Below, piece after piece: positions 27,459 through 36,767 of a stretch of 64,000 bases of DNA. Below the pieces are notes generated by a model. The model saw only the letters and a program-made list of their open reading frames with translations. It was not told where the DNA came from and did no database searches. The stretch is taken from the NCBI GenBank assembly GCA_007695005.1, contig REEQ01000075.1, forward strand, positions 1 through 64,000, written 5' to 3'. The translations under genes were made by a program, and so were the position numbers. The DNA comes from Wenzhouxiangellaceae bacterium. GTDB lineage: Bacteria > Pseudomonadota > Gammaproteobacteria > Xanthomonadales > Wenzhouxiangellaceae. How positions within the stretch are numbered: the stretch's first letter is position 1; every line of letters starts with the position of its first letter.

Positions 27459-29681
27459 TCACTGACCCGATAACAGCGCGCGACTGGCAGACAGCAGTTC
27501 GGCTTCGGAGGCCAGCACAAGGTTCGCGGCATCAGCCAGCGGGATGTAGCAATCCGCGCCGGTGAGACGCCGCAGCGGCCGGTCCGCGAGGCCACGCTCT
27601 GCCAGAGCGGCGACGATCGCCTCGCCTACCCCGCCATCTGGCCTGCCCTCATCGAAAACCAGCACCGACTTGCAAGCGGCGGCATGGGCGGCGACAGCAT
27701 CCAGGTCCAGCGGCTTGAGCCAGCGCAGGTCAAGCACCCGAACGCCATGGGTATCGGCGAGTGCATGCGCGCAGCGAAGGGCCATGGGCACGCCATTGCC
27801 ATAGCTGATGATCAGCAGCTCCTCGGCATCCGGGTGATAGACCCGCGGCTGGAACGGAACAAGGCACTCTCCGGGCGCGGGGTAATCGAAACACCATCCG
27901 CCGTCGTCGGGCCTCAACAGGTCCTTGGTCATGTACAGGGCAATCGGCTCGAGAAATGCGCACACTCGACCGTCGACATGCGCCATAGCCATCATCGTCC
28001 TGAGCATTGCAGCGGCATCGTCACCACGCGAGGGACAGCCTACAACCAGCCCCGGAATATCCCGCAGGGCAGCGATCGAGTTGTCGTTGTGAAAGTGACC
28101 GCCGAATCCCTTCTGGTAGCCCAGAGATGCAATGCGCATGACCATGGGGTTGCGGTACTGGCCGTTGGAAAAGAACTGGAGCGAACAGGCTTCGCCACGA
28201 ATCTGATCGCAGGCATTGTGGAAATAGGCGAGGTACTGAATCTCCGGGACAGGCAGATATCCCATGCCCGCAAAACCCTGGGCAAGACCCAGAATGGTGG
28301 TTTCATCAAGCAGGGTATTGAACACGCGGCGACGCCCGAAATGCTGCCACAGTCCCTTGGTGACAGTGTAGACACCGCCCTTGCGGGCAACGTCTTCACC
28401 GAACAACAGCGACTGCGGATACTTGATCAGCAGGTCGGTCAGAACGCGATTGATTTGCACGGCCAGATGCCGCGGCGGCTGATGCTCCGGCAGTCTAGCC
28501 TCACTGCCAAACACCGCCAGGCGCTGTTCGCGGTCGGCGGGCCTTGCTGCCTCCGCCATGACCGCTTCAGGCGAAAGCGGTGCCAGCGGCGCAACGACAT
28601 CGGCCAGTCGGGTCAATCGTGGCATGCCGTCGGCGCGATCCGCTTCTTCCAGGCAACGCTGGCGAAGCTGCTCGTAGCGCGCGCGAATGCGTTCCGGGCT
28701 CATCAGGCCGCGGGCGACAACGCGCTCAGCCGAGCGCAACAGCGGATCCAGCGCCTCGGCGGCGCTGAGTTCGTCAGGCGTCCGGTATTCGATTTCAAAG
28801 TCGGTACCCGCATGGCCCATCAGGCGGGTAGTGCGCAGGTGCAGGAAAAGCGGCCGACGCCGCTGCCGACACTCGGCAACGGCCGCCGCCACAGCTTCAA
28901 AGCCGCGGCTCAAGTCCAGGCCGTCAGCAAAGCGATAGATCAGTCCATGGCGTGACTCGATACTGGCCTTGACCCAGTCGCGCGGCGTCGGCACGGAAAT
29001 GCCGATGCCGTTGTCTTCGCAAACCATCAGCACCGGCAGGGGCAGATTCTGGTGCGCTGTCCAGGCGCAGGTATTCAGCGCGGCCTGGGCAGTGGCATGA
29101 TTGAGACTGGCATCACCGAAACTGCAGATCACGATACTGTCAGCCGGCACCGGCAGGCTGTCGCCGCCGCGGCCGATCGCCAGCGCGGTTCCGACCGCCT
29201 TCGGCAGATGCGAAGCGATAGTCGAAGTTTGCGGCAACACCCACAACGGCTTGCTCCCCCAGACCTTGTGGCGGCCTCCCGATGCCGGATCGGCACTGGA
29301 GGCGGCAAAGGACAGGCAGGTGTCGCGAATGAAGTCCAGACCATCGAGCTTGCGATAGCGCTCGGCCATGAACCCACCCGAGCGATAGTGCAAAAAGGCC
29401 GGATCGGTGTGTCTGGTCAGACGCCCGACCAGCGCATTGCCCTCGTGGCCCGACGAGCCTATCGTGTAGAAAACCTTGTTTTCCAGGCGCTTGACCCGAG
29501 CCATCAGGTCGAGCTGGCGTGACAGCATCTGGCTGTCGAACAGCTCCAGCAGGTCAGCATCGCCGATATCACCACCACGATCCGGAACCAGCCGCCCAGA
29601 CCCCAGCTCATCCAGATGCGCCAGAAAATTTCGATCAACCACCTCTGCGCGGTTGATCTGACGCGCCGCTCCCTGCTTCAT
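27459..29681 (-). CDS. 2-oxoacid dehydrogenase E1 component, alpha and beta subunits fused
   Basis: 740 aa; alpha-type TPP region (SFGDASLNHATAQAALNTCAW...EDNGIGISVPTP) followed by beta-type transketolase region (GEDVARKGGVYTVTKGLWQHFGRRRVFNTLLDETTILGLAQG). Confidence 0.88.
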   Translation of the reverse strand: MKQGAARQINRAEVVDRNFLAHLDELGSGRLVPDRGGDIGDADLLELFDSQMLSRQLDLMARVKRLENKVFYTIGSSGHEGNALVGRLTRHTDPAFLHYRSGGFMAERYRKLDGLDFIRDTCLSFAASSADPASGGRHKVWGSKPLWVLPQTSTIASHLPKAVGTALAIGRGGDSLPVPADSIVICSFGDASLNHATAQAALNTCAWTAHQNLPLPVLMVCEDNGIGISVPTPRDWVKASIESRHGLIYRFADGLDLSRGFEAVAAAVAECRQRRRPLFLHLRTTRLMGHAGTDFEIEYRTPDELSAAEALDPLLRSAERVVARGLMSPERIRARYEQLRQRCLEEADRADGMPRLTRLADVVAPLAPLSPEAVMAEAARPADREQRLAVFGSEARLPEHQPPRHLAVQINRVLTDLLIKYPQSLLFGEDVARKGGVYTVTKGLWQHFGRRRVFNTLLDETTILGLAQGFAGMGYLPVPEIQYLAYFHNACDQIRGEACSLQFFSNGQYRNPMVMRIASLGYQKGFGGHFHNDNSIAALRDIPGLVVGCPSRGDDAAAMLRTMMAMAHVDGRVCAFLEPIALYMTKDLLRPDDGGWCFDYPAPGECLVPFQPRVYHPDAEELLIISYGNGVPMALRCAHALADTHGVRVLDLRWLKPLDLDAVAAHAAACKSVLVFDEGRPDGGVGEAIVAALAERGLADRPLRRLTGADCYIPLADAANLVLASEAELLSASRALLSGQ

Positions 29682-29766
29682 TCCGAAATCTCGCCCAAGC
29701 GCGATCGCCCAAAACGCATCACCAAGACTCCTCTCCCGTCTTCCCTTCTACCTATCCCCGCCCCTC

Positions 29767-30930
29767 TTAAAACGCATTGTGTCCGGTCAGCTCACGCCCA
29801 ACCACGAGCTGATGAATCGTTTCGGTGCCCTCGTAGGTGATGACCGACTCCAGATTGAGGGCATGGCGAATGGCAACATACTCCAGCGTGATCCCGGAAC
29901 CGCCCAACAGATCGCGGCAATCGCGGGCGATGTCGATGGCCATGCGGACGTTGTTCCACTTTGCCATGGAAATCTGGGTGGGATGAACGCGGTCGGCGTC
30001 TTTCAGCCGCCCCAAACGAAGACTCATCAGCTGAGCCAGGGTGATCCGGCGGGCGTGGTCAGCCAGGCGCAACTGGACCGCCTGATTGGCCGACAGCGGG
30101 CGGTTGAACAGCTCACGGTCAGCGGTGTAGTCCAGTGCCTCCTTCAGGCAGGCGATGGCAGAGCCGATCGGCCCCCAGGTGATACCGTAACGGGCCTGGC
30201 TGAGACAGGACAGCGGCCCTTTCAGCCCCAGCACACCCGGCAGACGATTCGCATCAGGCACGCGCACGTTGTCGAAATACAGTTCGGAAGTAATCGAGGC
30301 GCGCAGCGACATCTTCGAGCGGATGTCGCGCGCTTCGAAGCCCTTGAAACCCTTTTCGACGATAAAGCCCTGGATACCCTCGTCAGTGCGCGCCCAGACA
30401 ATCGCCAGATCAGCAATACTGCCGTTGGTAATCCACATCTTGGCGCCGTTGAGAACCCAGTCGTCGCCATCGCGACGGGCATGGGTCTTCATGTTGGCCG
30501 GGTCTGAGCCGCCATGGGGCTCGGTCAGGCCAAAGCAGCCGATCGCCCGGCCGGCCGCCATTTCCGGCAGCCAGCGCTGTTTCTGTTGTTCACTGCCGAA
30601 GGCGTGAATCGGATACATGCACAGCGAGGACTGAACCGACACAAAACTGCGAAGGCCTGAATCACAACGCTCCAGCTCCTGGCAGATCAGACCATAGCTG
30701 ACCGCGTTCAGCCCGGCACAGCCGTATCCTTCGAGGCTGGAGCCGAGCAGGCCCAGATCGGCAATTTCAGGGATCAGCTCACTGGGAAACCTGCCCTGAT
30801 CGAAACAATCCGCGATCAGCGGCATGGCCCGGTCGTCGACGAAACGGGCGACGCTGTCGCGAATCATCCGTTCTTCGTCGCTGAGCTCGGCGTCAACATC
30901 AAAAAGATCAAGGGGGTTCAAGGCGGCCAT
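29767..30930 (-). CDS. Acyl-CoA dehydrogenase, glutaryl-CoA dehydrogenase-like
   Basis: FGLTEPHGGSDPANMKT, QARYGITWGPIGSAIACLKEALDYTADRELFNRPLSANQAVQLRLAD; ATG at 30930. Confidence 0.88.
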   Translation of the reverse strand: MAALNPLDLFDVDAELSDEERMIRDSVARFVDDRAMPLIADCFDQGRFPSELIPEIADLGLLGSSLEGYGCAGLNAVSYGLICQELERCDSGLRSFVSVQSSLCMYPIHAFGSEQQKQRWLPEMAAGRAIGCFGLTEPHGGSDPANMKTHARRDGDDWVLNGAKMWITNGSIADLAIVWARTDEGIQGFIVEKGFKGFEARDIRSKMSLRASITSELYFDNVRVPDANRLPGVLGLKGPLSCLSQARYGITWGPIGSAIACLKEALDYTADRELFNRPLSANQAVQLRLADHARRITLAQLMSLRLGRLKDADRVHPTQISMAKWNNVRMAIDIARDCRDLLGGSGITLEYVAIRHALNLESVITYEGTETIHQLVVGRELTGHNAF

Positions 30931-31134
30931 GGCTGATTTCAAAAAACCCGGTTAAAAGTTGACCCCGTATTGTAATTGATCGCGCATGTGCGCAGTGACT
31001 GGCCCGCCCCAGTCGGCCGGACTTCAACGCCTCCATCGACACCGCGGCGGACCCTCCACCACCAAGTCCTCCCGCAAGACCATGGTCATCGCTATAATAG
31101 ACGGCTTGTTGTTCCAATCACTGGCGCCATCTGC

Positions 31135-31464
31135 ATGTTCAAACAACTGCTATCCGCCGCCGTTCTGGCCGGCGCGCTGATGTCCCCGGCCGGGGCCGAG
31201 CAAGGTGACCCCGACCGCGGCCGGGTCATTTCCTTCACTTGTGCTGGATGCCACGGCATTCCGTTTCACCAGAATGTGTACCCGACCTACTCGGTGCCAC
31301 GTATCGGCGGCCAGACCGAAGGCTATATCGTCGCGGCACTGCGCGCCTACCGGTCAGGCGAGCGTCGCCACCCGACCATGCAGGCTCAGGGCAACACACT
31401 ATCGGACCAGGACATCGTCGACATCGCCGCCTACCTGGCCGGTTTGGGAGGTAATTCGGAATGA
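31135..31464 (+). CDS. Small periplasmic c-type cytochrome
   Basis: Signal peptide and CAGCH heme motif; TLSDQDIVDIAAYLAGL C-terminus. Confidence 0.88.
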   Translation: MFKQLLSAAVLAGALMSPAGAEQGDPDRGRVISFTCAGCHGIPFHQNVYPTYSVPRIGGQTEGYIVAALRAYRSGERRHPTMQAQGNTLSDQDIVDIAAYLAGLGGNSE

Positions 31465-31811
31465 GATCGTTGCTTCTTGCCTTTCTGGCAGTCGGCTCCA
31501 CGACCGTCACCCTGAACGCCGCCGCCGGAAACCTGGCCCGCGGCCAGGAGATTGCCACCCAGGTCTGTGCCGCCTGTCATGGCGTGGACGGCAACCTGGT
31601 GCTGGCCCCGGACTACCCGAAGCTGGGCGGGCAGCACGCCGACTACCTGGAATTTGCCCTGAGGGCTTACCGCTCCGGTGACCGCGACAATGCCATCATG
31701 GCGCCTTTTGCCCGGGACTTGTCCGATCAGGACATTCGCGACGTGGCCGCCTGGTACGCACGCCAGGAAAGCCGGCTGATCGACATGCCGCGCCGATCAC
31801 GCCGCCGCTGA
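31461..31811 (+). CDS. Small periplasmic c-type cytochrome (c553-like), tandem paralog
   Basis: Signal peptide and CAACH heme motif; YPKLGGQHADYLEFALRAYRSGDR; 4-nt overlap with preceding gene. Confidence 0.88.
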   Translation: MRSLLLAFLAVGSTTVTLNAAAGNLARGQEIATQVCAACHGVDGNLVLAPDYPKLGGQHADYLEFALRAYRSGDRDNAIMAPFARDLSDQDIRDVAAWYARQESRLIDMPRRSRRR

Positions 31812-31820
31812 GCCTCGATT

Positions 31821-31845
31821 GGGCCTGGCGTTTTGCGTCAGGCCC
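31821..31845. terminator. Hairpin after cytochrome genes, possible bidirectional terminator
   Basis: GGGCCTG-GCGTTTTGCGT-CAGGCCC, 7-bp perfect stem beginning 10 nt after the cytochrome stop; no clear T-tract. Confidence 0.4.
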
Positions 31846-31861
31846 AAGAATCCACTATCAG

Positions 31862-32048
31862 CCCGGCAGGTATGTAGATCAGATTCAGGGCGCCAAGCAG
31901 GCCTCGAATCAAGGCGTTGCTCGCAGGCAATGCTGATTCCATTGGCAAAAACGCGAACACAGAGTCGGGGCCTGCTTGGCGTCCCTGACTAATTGCCTTC
32001 AAATGACAGGCTTGCCTGTGGCTGAATGTGGTCTACATACCTGCCGGG
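31862..32048. repeat. Nested inverted-repeat element (MITE/REP-like or structured RNA) in a convergent intergenic region
   Basis: Outer arms 31862-31888 and 32022-32048 are inverted repeats matching 25/27; inner arms around 31886-31908 and 31964-31987 (CAGGGCGCCAAGCAGGCCTCGA vs inverted CAGGGACGCCAAGCAGGCCCCGA). Confidence 0.75.
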
Positions 32049-32126
32049 TTAATAACTTGGCTTCGGCCAGACCACTCCGGCGCAGCGCTTGCAGCCGTGA
32101 GATGCTGACAGACAGCGAGTGACTAC

Positions 32127-32702
32127 TCAGTAATAGGGATTCTCACCGCTGGCGTGATCGGTTGCATCGATCACCCGACCCAGTTCCGGGATTTCCTGGC
32201 GCAAGGTTGTTTCTATACCCTGCTTCAGGGTTACGTCTGCCATTCCGCAGCCGTGACAGCCGCCGCCGAACTGCAGCACCACGTCTCCTGAATCGGTAAC
32301 GTCGACCAGACCGACCACGCCACCATGCGAGGCAACCATGGGGTTGACTCTGGCATCGAGCACCCACTCCACCCGCTGCCGCAAAGGCGCGTCCTCAGCC
32401 GGTTTTTGACCCTTCAGGCCAGGCGCCCGGATTGACAGCTCACCGCCCATGGCATTGGTCTCGAAATCGATCATGGCACCGTCCAGGGTCTCGGCGCTGG
32501 CCGCATCCACGTACAGCACGAAAACCTGACAGTCGACCACTTCATCACTGTCTTGCTGACCATCGGCCGGGCAATAGGTCAGTTCCACGTCGGCGGCCGG
32601 CGTGCCGGCCTTGATGGTGCGCAGTCTGAGATTGGTGCCGTCGGCCTGCTGCTCCAACAGGCGGGCAAAGTAATCGCGAGCGGCGGGCGAAATGGTCAGC
32701 AT
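32127..32702 (-). CDS. nfuA: Fe-S biogenesis protein NfuA
   Basis: A-type-like N-terminus plus Nfu domain with CHGC motif (LQFGGGCHGCGMADVTLKQGIE). Confidence 0.94.
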   Translation of the reverse strand: MLTISPAARDYFARLLEQQADGTNLRLRTIKAGTPAADVELTYCPADGQQDSDEVVDCQVFVLYVDAASAETLDGAMIDFETNAMGGELSIRAPGLKGQKPAEDAPLRQRVEWVLDARVNPMVASHGGVVGLVDVTDSGDVVLQFGGGCHGCGMADVTLKQGIETTLRQEIPELGRVIDATDHASGENPYY

Positions 32703-32788
32703 GGACGAATGACTTGATCAGTTGGAAGAAATTTAGGGCCAGACTCGACCGGACAGCAATCAAATGATGCTGGCGAAGCCGCTTGTTT

Positions 32789-33835
32789 TCAAGCCTGGAG
32801 CATGCGCTCAAGCAGCCACGGCAGCGAGTGATCATAACGCCAGTCTATCCCCGAGTGCGTACCGTCGAACTCCTGGAACTGATGCGCCACACCGGCTCGA
32901 TCCAGTACCTGGTGGAGTTCCCGCGTGCCGTAGTGAATGTAATACTGATCGCGGCTGCCGACATCTATCCACAGCCCGCTCAGCGCATTCAGCGCATCCA
33001 GAGCCGCCGGCGCCATCACTAGTGGATCGAAAGTCAGCCAGCGTTGCCAGGTCGCCTCGTCCAGGCGACAGGTCTGCAAATCAAACGGCAGCCTGAGGTT
33101 CAACGGCGCGCCCGGATCAGGGGAATAGCTGGCCGCCAGGCACAGCGTCATCAAGGTATGGAAGGCGGCACCACCTGGACGGCGATCGCGCCAGAAGGTC
33201 CGCACAAAGGCCTCAATATCACCCTCGTGGCGGGCCAGCACGTCGCAGGCCATCGGAAAGTCGCGAGCGTATACGCGGTCAAAGCCGCAGTCGCCGGCGT
33301 GGCTGGCCACCAGACCGAAACAGCCCGGATGCGCCATTGCCAGGTGAAGCCCGCCGAAGCCGCCCGAAGACTTCCCAAACACGGCACGGGCCCGGGGATC
33401 GGGGATGGTTCGATAGTGACGGTCGATGGCCGGCACCAACTCAGTCACCAGATAGTCGGCGTAGTTGCCGATGGCCGCACTGTTGACATACTGATTCCCC
33501 CCGAGCGCGGTATAACAGTCGGGGAAGACCACGATCACTGGCGGCATGACACCAGTCCCGATCAACCGATCCAGGCGCTGCGGCAGGTTCTCGCCCTGGT
33601 TGCGCCAACCAACCTGGCCAGGCCCGGCATTGGTGTAGGCTGCCAGCGACCAAAGCACCGGAAAACGGCGATCCGCGCTGTCATCGTAAGCCGGCGGCAG
33701 GTAAACCGGATGCCTGCGACGTGCGGGGTCGCCCAGAGGATTGACGGCCAGCAAGGCCGAGTCATGGTCGAACTCGACCACGCGGCCGGCCGGCCATGTC
33801 GCTGCAGGCCTTAGGGTGGTTTGCTTTCCGGCCAT
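32789..33835 (-). CDS. Esterase family protein (enterochelin esterase/esterase D-like alpha/beta hydrolase)
   Basis: GKSSGGFGGLHLAMAHP nucleophile elbow, HPVYLPPAYD N-terminal motif. Confidence 0.8.
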   Translation of the reverse strand: MAGKQTTLRPAATWPAGRVVEFDHDSALLAVNPLGDPARRRHPVYLPPAYDDSADRRFPVLWSLAAYTNAGPGQVGWRNQGENLPQRLDRLIGTGVMPPVIVVFPDCYTALGGNQYVNSAAIGNYADYLVTELVPAIDRHYRTIPDPRARAVFGKSSGGFGGLHLAMAHPGCFGLVASHAGDCGFDRVYARDFPMACDVLARHEGDIEAFVRTFWRDRRPGGAAFHTLMTLCLAASYSPDPGAPLNLRLPFDLQTCRLDEATWQRWLTFDPLVMAPAALDALNALSGLWIDVGSRDQYYIHYGTRELHQVLDRAGVAHQFQEFDGTHSGIDWRYDHSLPWLLERMLQA

Positions 33836-33840
33836 GCTGC

Positions 33841-35742
33841 TCAGCCCGCTGCCGGGCGATCGATGGCAATCACTTTCTGACGCGGCCGCTGATCAGCCCG
33901 ACCGAGCTCCGGGACGAGCTCGACCAGCACCCGGCGCAGGGCATCACTGTCGTACTGCCGCACTGCAAGCTCGCCACGACGCAGACTGTCGTCCATATCA
34001 ACATCCGGCGCTTCACCTTGGCGGGTAAGCATGATCTTTTCATGTGCCGTCTTGGCATAGGACTCGTGGGCATGGAACAGCTCTTCGAACAGCTTCTCGC
34101 CCGGCCGAAGTCCGGTGTAGACAATTTCGATATCGCGACCAGGCTCCTTGCCGGCCAGGCGAATCAACTGTTCGGCCAGGTAACTGATTCGCACCGGCTC
34201 GCCCATATCCAGCACGAACACCTCCCCACCCTGCCCCAGCACGCCGGCCTGCAAGATCAGCTGGCCCGCCTCGGCAATGGTCATGAAGTAGCGGGTAATC
34301 TCCGGATGGGTGACGGTCACCGGGCCACCGCGCCGAATCTGTTCGTTGAACAGCGGAACCACGGACCCGGTCGAGTTCAGCACATTACCGAAGCGCACGG
34401 TGATGAAGCGGGTATCTGAATGACTGTTCAGACGCCGGCAATAAAGCTCCGCGACCCGCTTGGTGGCGCCCATGACATTGCAGGGATTGACCGCCTTGTC
34501 GGTCGAAATCAGGACAAAGGTATCGACCCCGAATCGATCGGCCGCATCGGCAACCCGGCGGGTGCCGATGACATTATTGCGGAAGGCTTCCCGAACCTGA
34601 TTCTGAAGCATGGGCAAATGCTTGTAGGCAGCCGCGTGGAAAACCACCTGCGGTCGCGCCCTACTCATCACATGCTCGATGGTGGCTGAATCAGCAGCGT
34701 CGCCCAGTACGGTCTCGACCACCAGCTCCCGAAACTCACCTCTCAGTCGATAGTCGACCCGATAGAGGTTGTACTCACTGTTATCCAGCACCATCAGCGC
34801 GGCGGGGTCGAGGCGCGCAATCTGGCGACACAATTCTGCACCTATTGAGCCTCCCCCTCCGGTCACCAGCACCCGCTTGCCGGTCAGGCCAGCCCGGATC
34901 GACTCCCAGTCCAGTAACACCGGCTCCCTGCCCAGCAAGTCATCGATGGCAACCGGCTTGAGATCGTCGAAGCGAGTAAAACTGTTGCCCAGTTCGGTCA
35001 GCGTCGGCAGGGTCTTGAAGTCGACCTCGGCGCGCTCACAGATCTCGACGACGCGCTGCATCTGCTGGTTAGTTGCCGAGGGAATGGCGATGACGACCAG
35101 ATCGATCAGCGCTTCACTGGCCACCCGTGGCAGTCGATCAATCGTGCCAAGCACAGGCACACCCATTACCTCGGTGTGGCGCAGACTCTTCTTGTCGTCA
35201 AGAAAACCAACCACATCATAGCCCCCACGACGACGCAGCTCCGGCAGCAACAGGCGTCCGGATCGTCCCGCGCCGAGTATCAGGGTTCGCTGGGTCAGCC
35301 GGCGCCGGCGCACTTCCATGCGCATATCCTTGAAGACCCGGTAGGTCAAACGCGGCAGCCCCAGACCGATCATCAGCAAGATCGGGAAAATCCAGACCAT
35401 CAGCACCATCAGCTCGATGGGCGCGCTGAGCACGAGCAGCACCGCCGCTCCGGCAGCGGCCCCAAGAATGGCGGCGCGAACGAGGTTGCCCAGATCAGGC
35501 AGGCTGGCAAAGCGCCACACACCACGGTACAGACCGGCGCGCCACTGCAAGAAACCCTGGGCAAGCAGAACCAGGTTGACTTCCAAAGCCAGCGTCTGCC
35601 AGCCAAGATAGGGTTCGCCAAGCAACCACAGTGTTCCCAGGCGAGCGGCCGACCAGGCGAGCGCGATCATGACCAGATCATGGACAATGACAACCGCGCG
35701 CAGATTGAGCAGACTGGCCCGGCGTTCGACACGTTCGGTCAT
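33841..35742 (-). CDS. Membrane-bound nucleoside-diphosphate-sugar epimerase/dehydratase (WbpM/PglF/CapD-like)
   Basis: Four N-terminal TM helices, GxGGSIGAELCRQI Rossmann motif, STDKAVNPCNVMGATKR; ATG at 35742, 4-nt overlap with upstream gene. Confidence 0.9.
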   Translation of the reverse strand: MTERVERRASLLNLRAVVIVHDLVMIALAWSAARLGTLWLLGEPYLGWQTLALEVNLVLLAQGFLQWRAGLYRGVWRFASLPDLGNLVRAAILGAAAGAAVLLVLSAPIELMVLMVWIFPILLMIGLGLPRLTYRVFKDMRMEVRRRRLTQRTLILGAGRSGRLLLPELRRRGGYDVVGFLDDKKSLRHTEVMGVPVLGTIDRLPRVASEALIDLVVIAIPSATNQQMQRVVEICERAEVDFKTLPTLTELGNSFTRFDDLKPVAIDDLLGREPVLLDWESIRAGLTGKRVLVTGGGGSIGAELCRQIARLDPAALMVLDNSEYNLYRVDYRLRGEFRELVVETVLGDAADSATIEHVMSRARPQVVFHAAAYKHLPMLQNQVREAFRNNVIGTRRVADAADRFGVDTFVLISTDKAVNPCNVMGATKRVAELYCRRLNSHSDTRFITVRFGNVLNSTGSVVPLFNEQIRRGGPVTVTHPEITRYFMTIAEAGQLILQAGVLGQGGEVFVLDMGEPVRISYLAEQLIRLAGKEPGRDIEIVYTGLRPGEKLFEELFHAHESYAKTAHEKIMLTRQGEAPDVDMDDSLRRGELAVRQYDSDALRRVLVELVPELGRADQRPRQKVIAIDRPAAG

Positions 35743-36767
35743 GGCTTCGCGTGTTCTCCTTTCGCGGCCACCTGAATCCAGGCCCAGGCGAGAGTCAGCA
35801 GCACATACACAAGTCCAGCCAGCCAGAAGCCCAGATCGCGAAACCGGATTGCCATCACGCTCGCAGGCAGGACCAGCAATAGATTGGTGGCCACATACAG
35901 CATCAGCACTTGCCCATGCTTCCAGCCATGCGAGATCAGAACCTGGTAAGCATGTTGCCGGTGCGGAGTATACCATCGCTCTCCGCGCACGATCCGACGC
36001 AGCAGGGTGAGGCTTGCATCGACCACGAATACGGCAGTGATGATCAGACCGACCCACAGGTTTCGCTCATCGACCGCCACGCTGAACAAGCACATCCAGG
36101 CCACCATGCCACCGACCAGAAGCGAACCGGAGTCGCCCATGAAAACCCGGGCGGGCGGGCGATTCCAGACCAGAAAACCGGTGCAGCTCAACGCCAGGCA
36201 GAAACAGGCCGCCGCCGCCAGCGCGCGGCCATGCAGGAGCAGCAGCAGCCCGAAAGCCAGGGCAACCCAGACACCCTGACTGCAGGCAAGACCATCGGCA
36301 CCATCCATGAAATTGTGCAGGTTGATCAGCCAGACCGCCAGCAGCACAGCCAGCAAACTCAGTGGCCAGAAAGCAGACCACAGCTGCTGGCCGATGAGCA
36401 GTCGTTCGATACCCCCGATCGAGGCAACCAGGATGACCCCGACGAGGCAATGGACCAACAGACGCCGTTTGACGCCCAGCTCATGTCGATCATCCAGCCA
36501 ACCCAGCACAGTGAGCGCCAGCGCAGCAATGACCAGCGACCACAGCTCAGCATCGAACCAGGCCAGCAGACCCAGCGGCGGCAGACAACCGGCCGCCATC
36601 GCCAGCCCGCCACCCCGCGGCGTCGGCGCGGAATGGCTGCGACGTGATCCTGGCAAATCGATCATGCCCGACGCAGTCAGGTAAGGTCGCAACAGCGGCA
36701 CTGCAAGCACGGTAACCAGACCAGCCATCGGCGCCAGCGCCAACGGCCACCAGGCGTTCCCCGTCAC
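35739..36767 (-). CDS. Glycosyltransferase family 4 (WecA/MraY-like undecaprenyl-phosphate sugar-1-phosphate transferase)
   Basis: LPGSRRSHSAPTPRGGGLAM, NLHNFMDGADGLA, FMGDSGSLLVGG motifs; GTG start inferred at 36767 (4-nt overlap with lapB). Confidence 0.9.
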   Translation of the reverse strand: MTGNAWWPLALAPMAGLVTVLAVPLLRPYLTASGMIDLPGSRRSHSAPTPRGGGLAMAAGCLPPLGLLAWFDAELWSLVIAALALTVLGWLDDRHELGVKRRLLVHCLVGVILVASIGGIERLLIGQQLWSAFWPLSLLAVLLAVWLINLHNFMDGADGLACSQGVWVALAFGLLLLLHGRALAAAACFCLALSCTGFLVWNRPPARVFMGDSGSLLVGGMVAWMCLFSVAVDERNLWVGLIITAVFVVDASLTLLRRIVRGERWYTPHRQHAYQVLISHGWKHGQVLMLYVATNLLLVLPASVMAIRFRDLGFWLAGLVYVLLTLAWAWIQVAAKGEHAKP

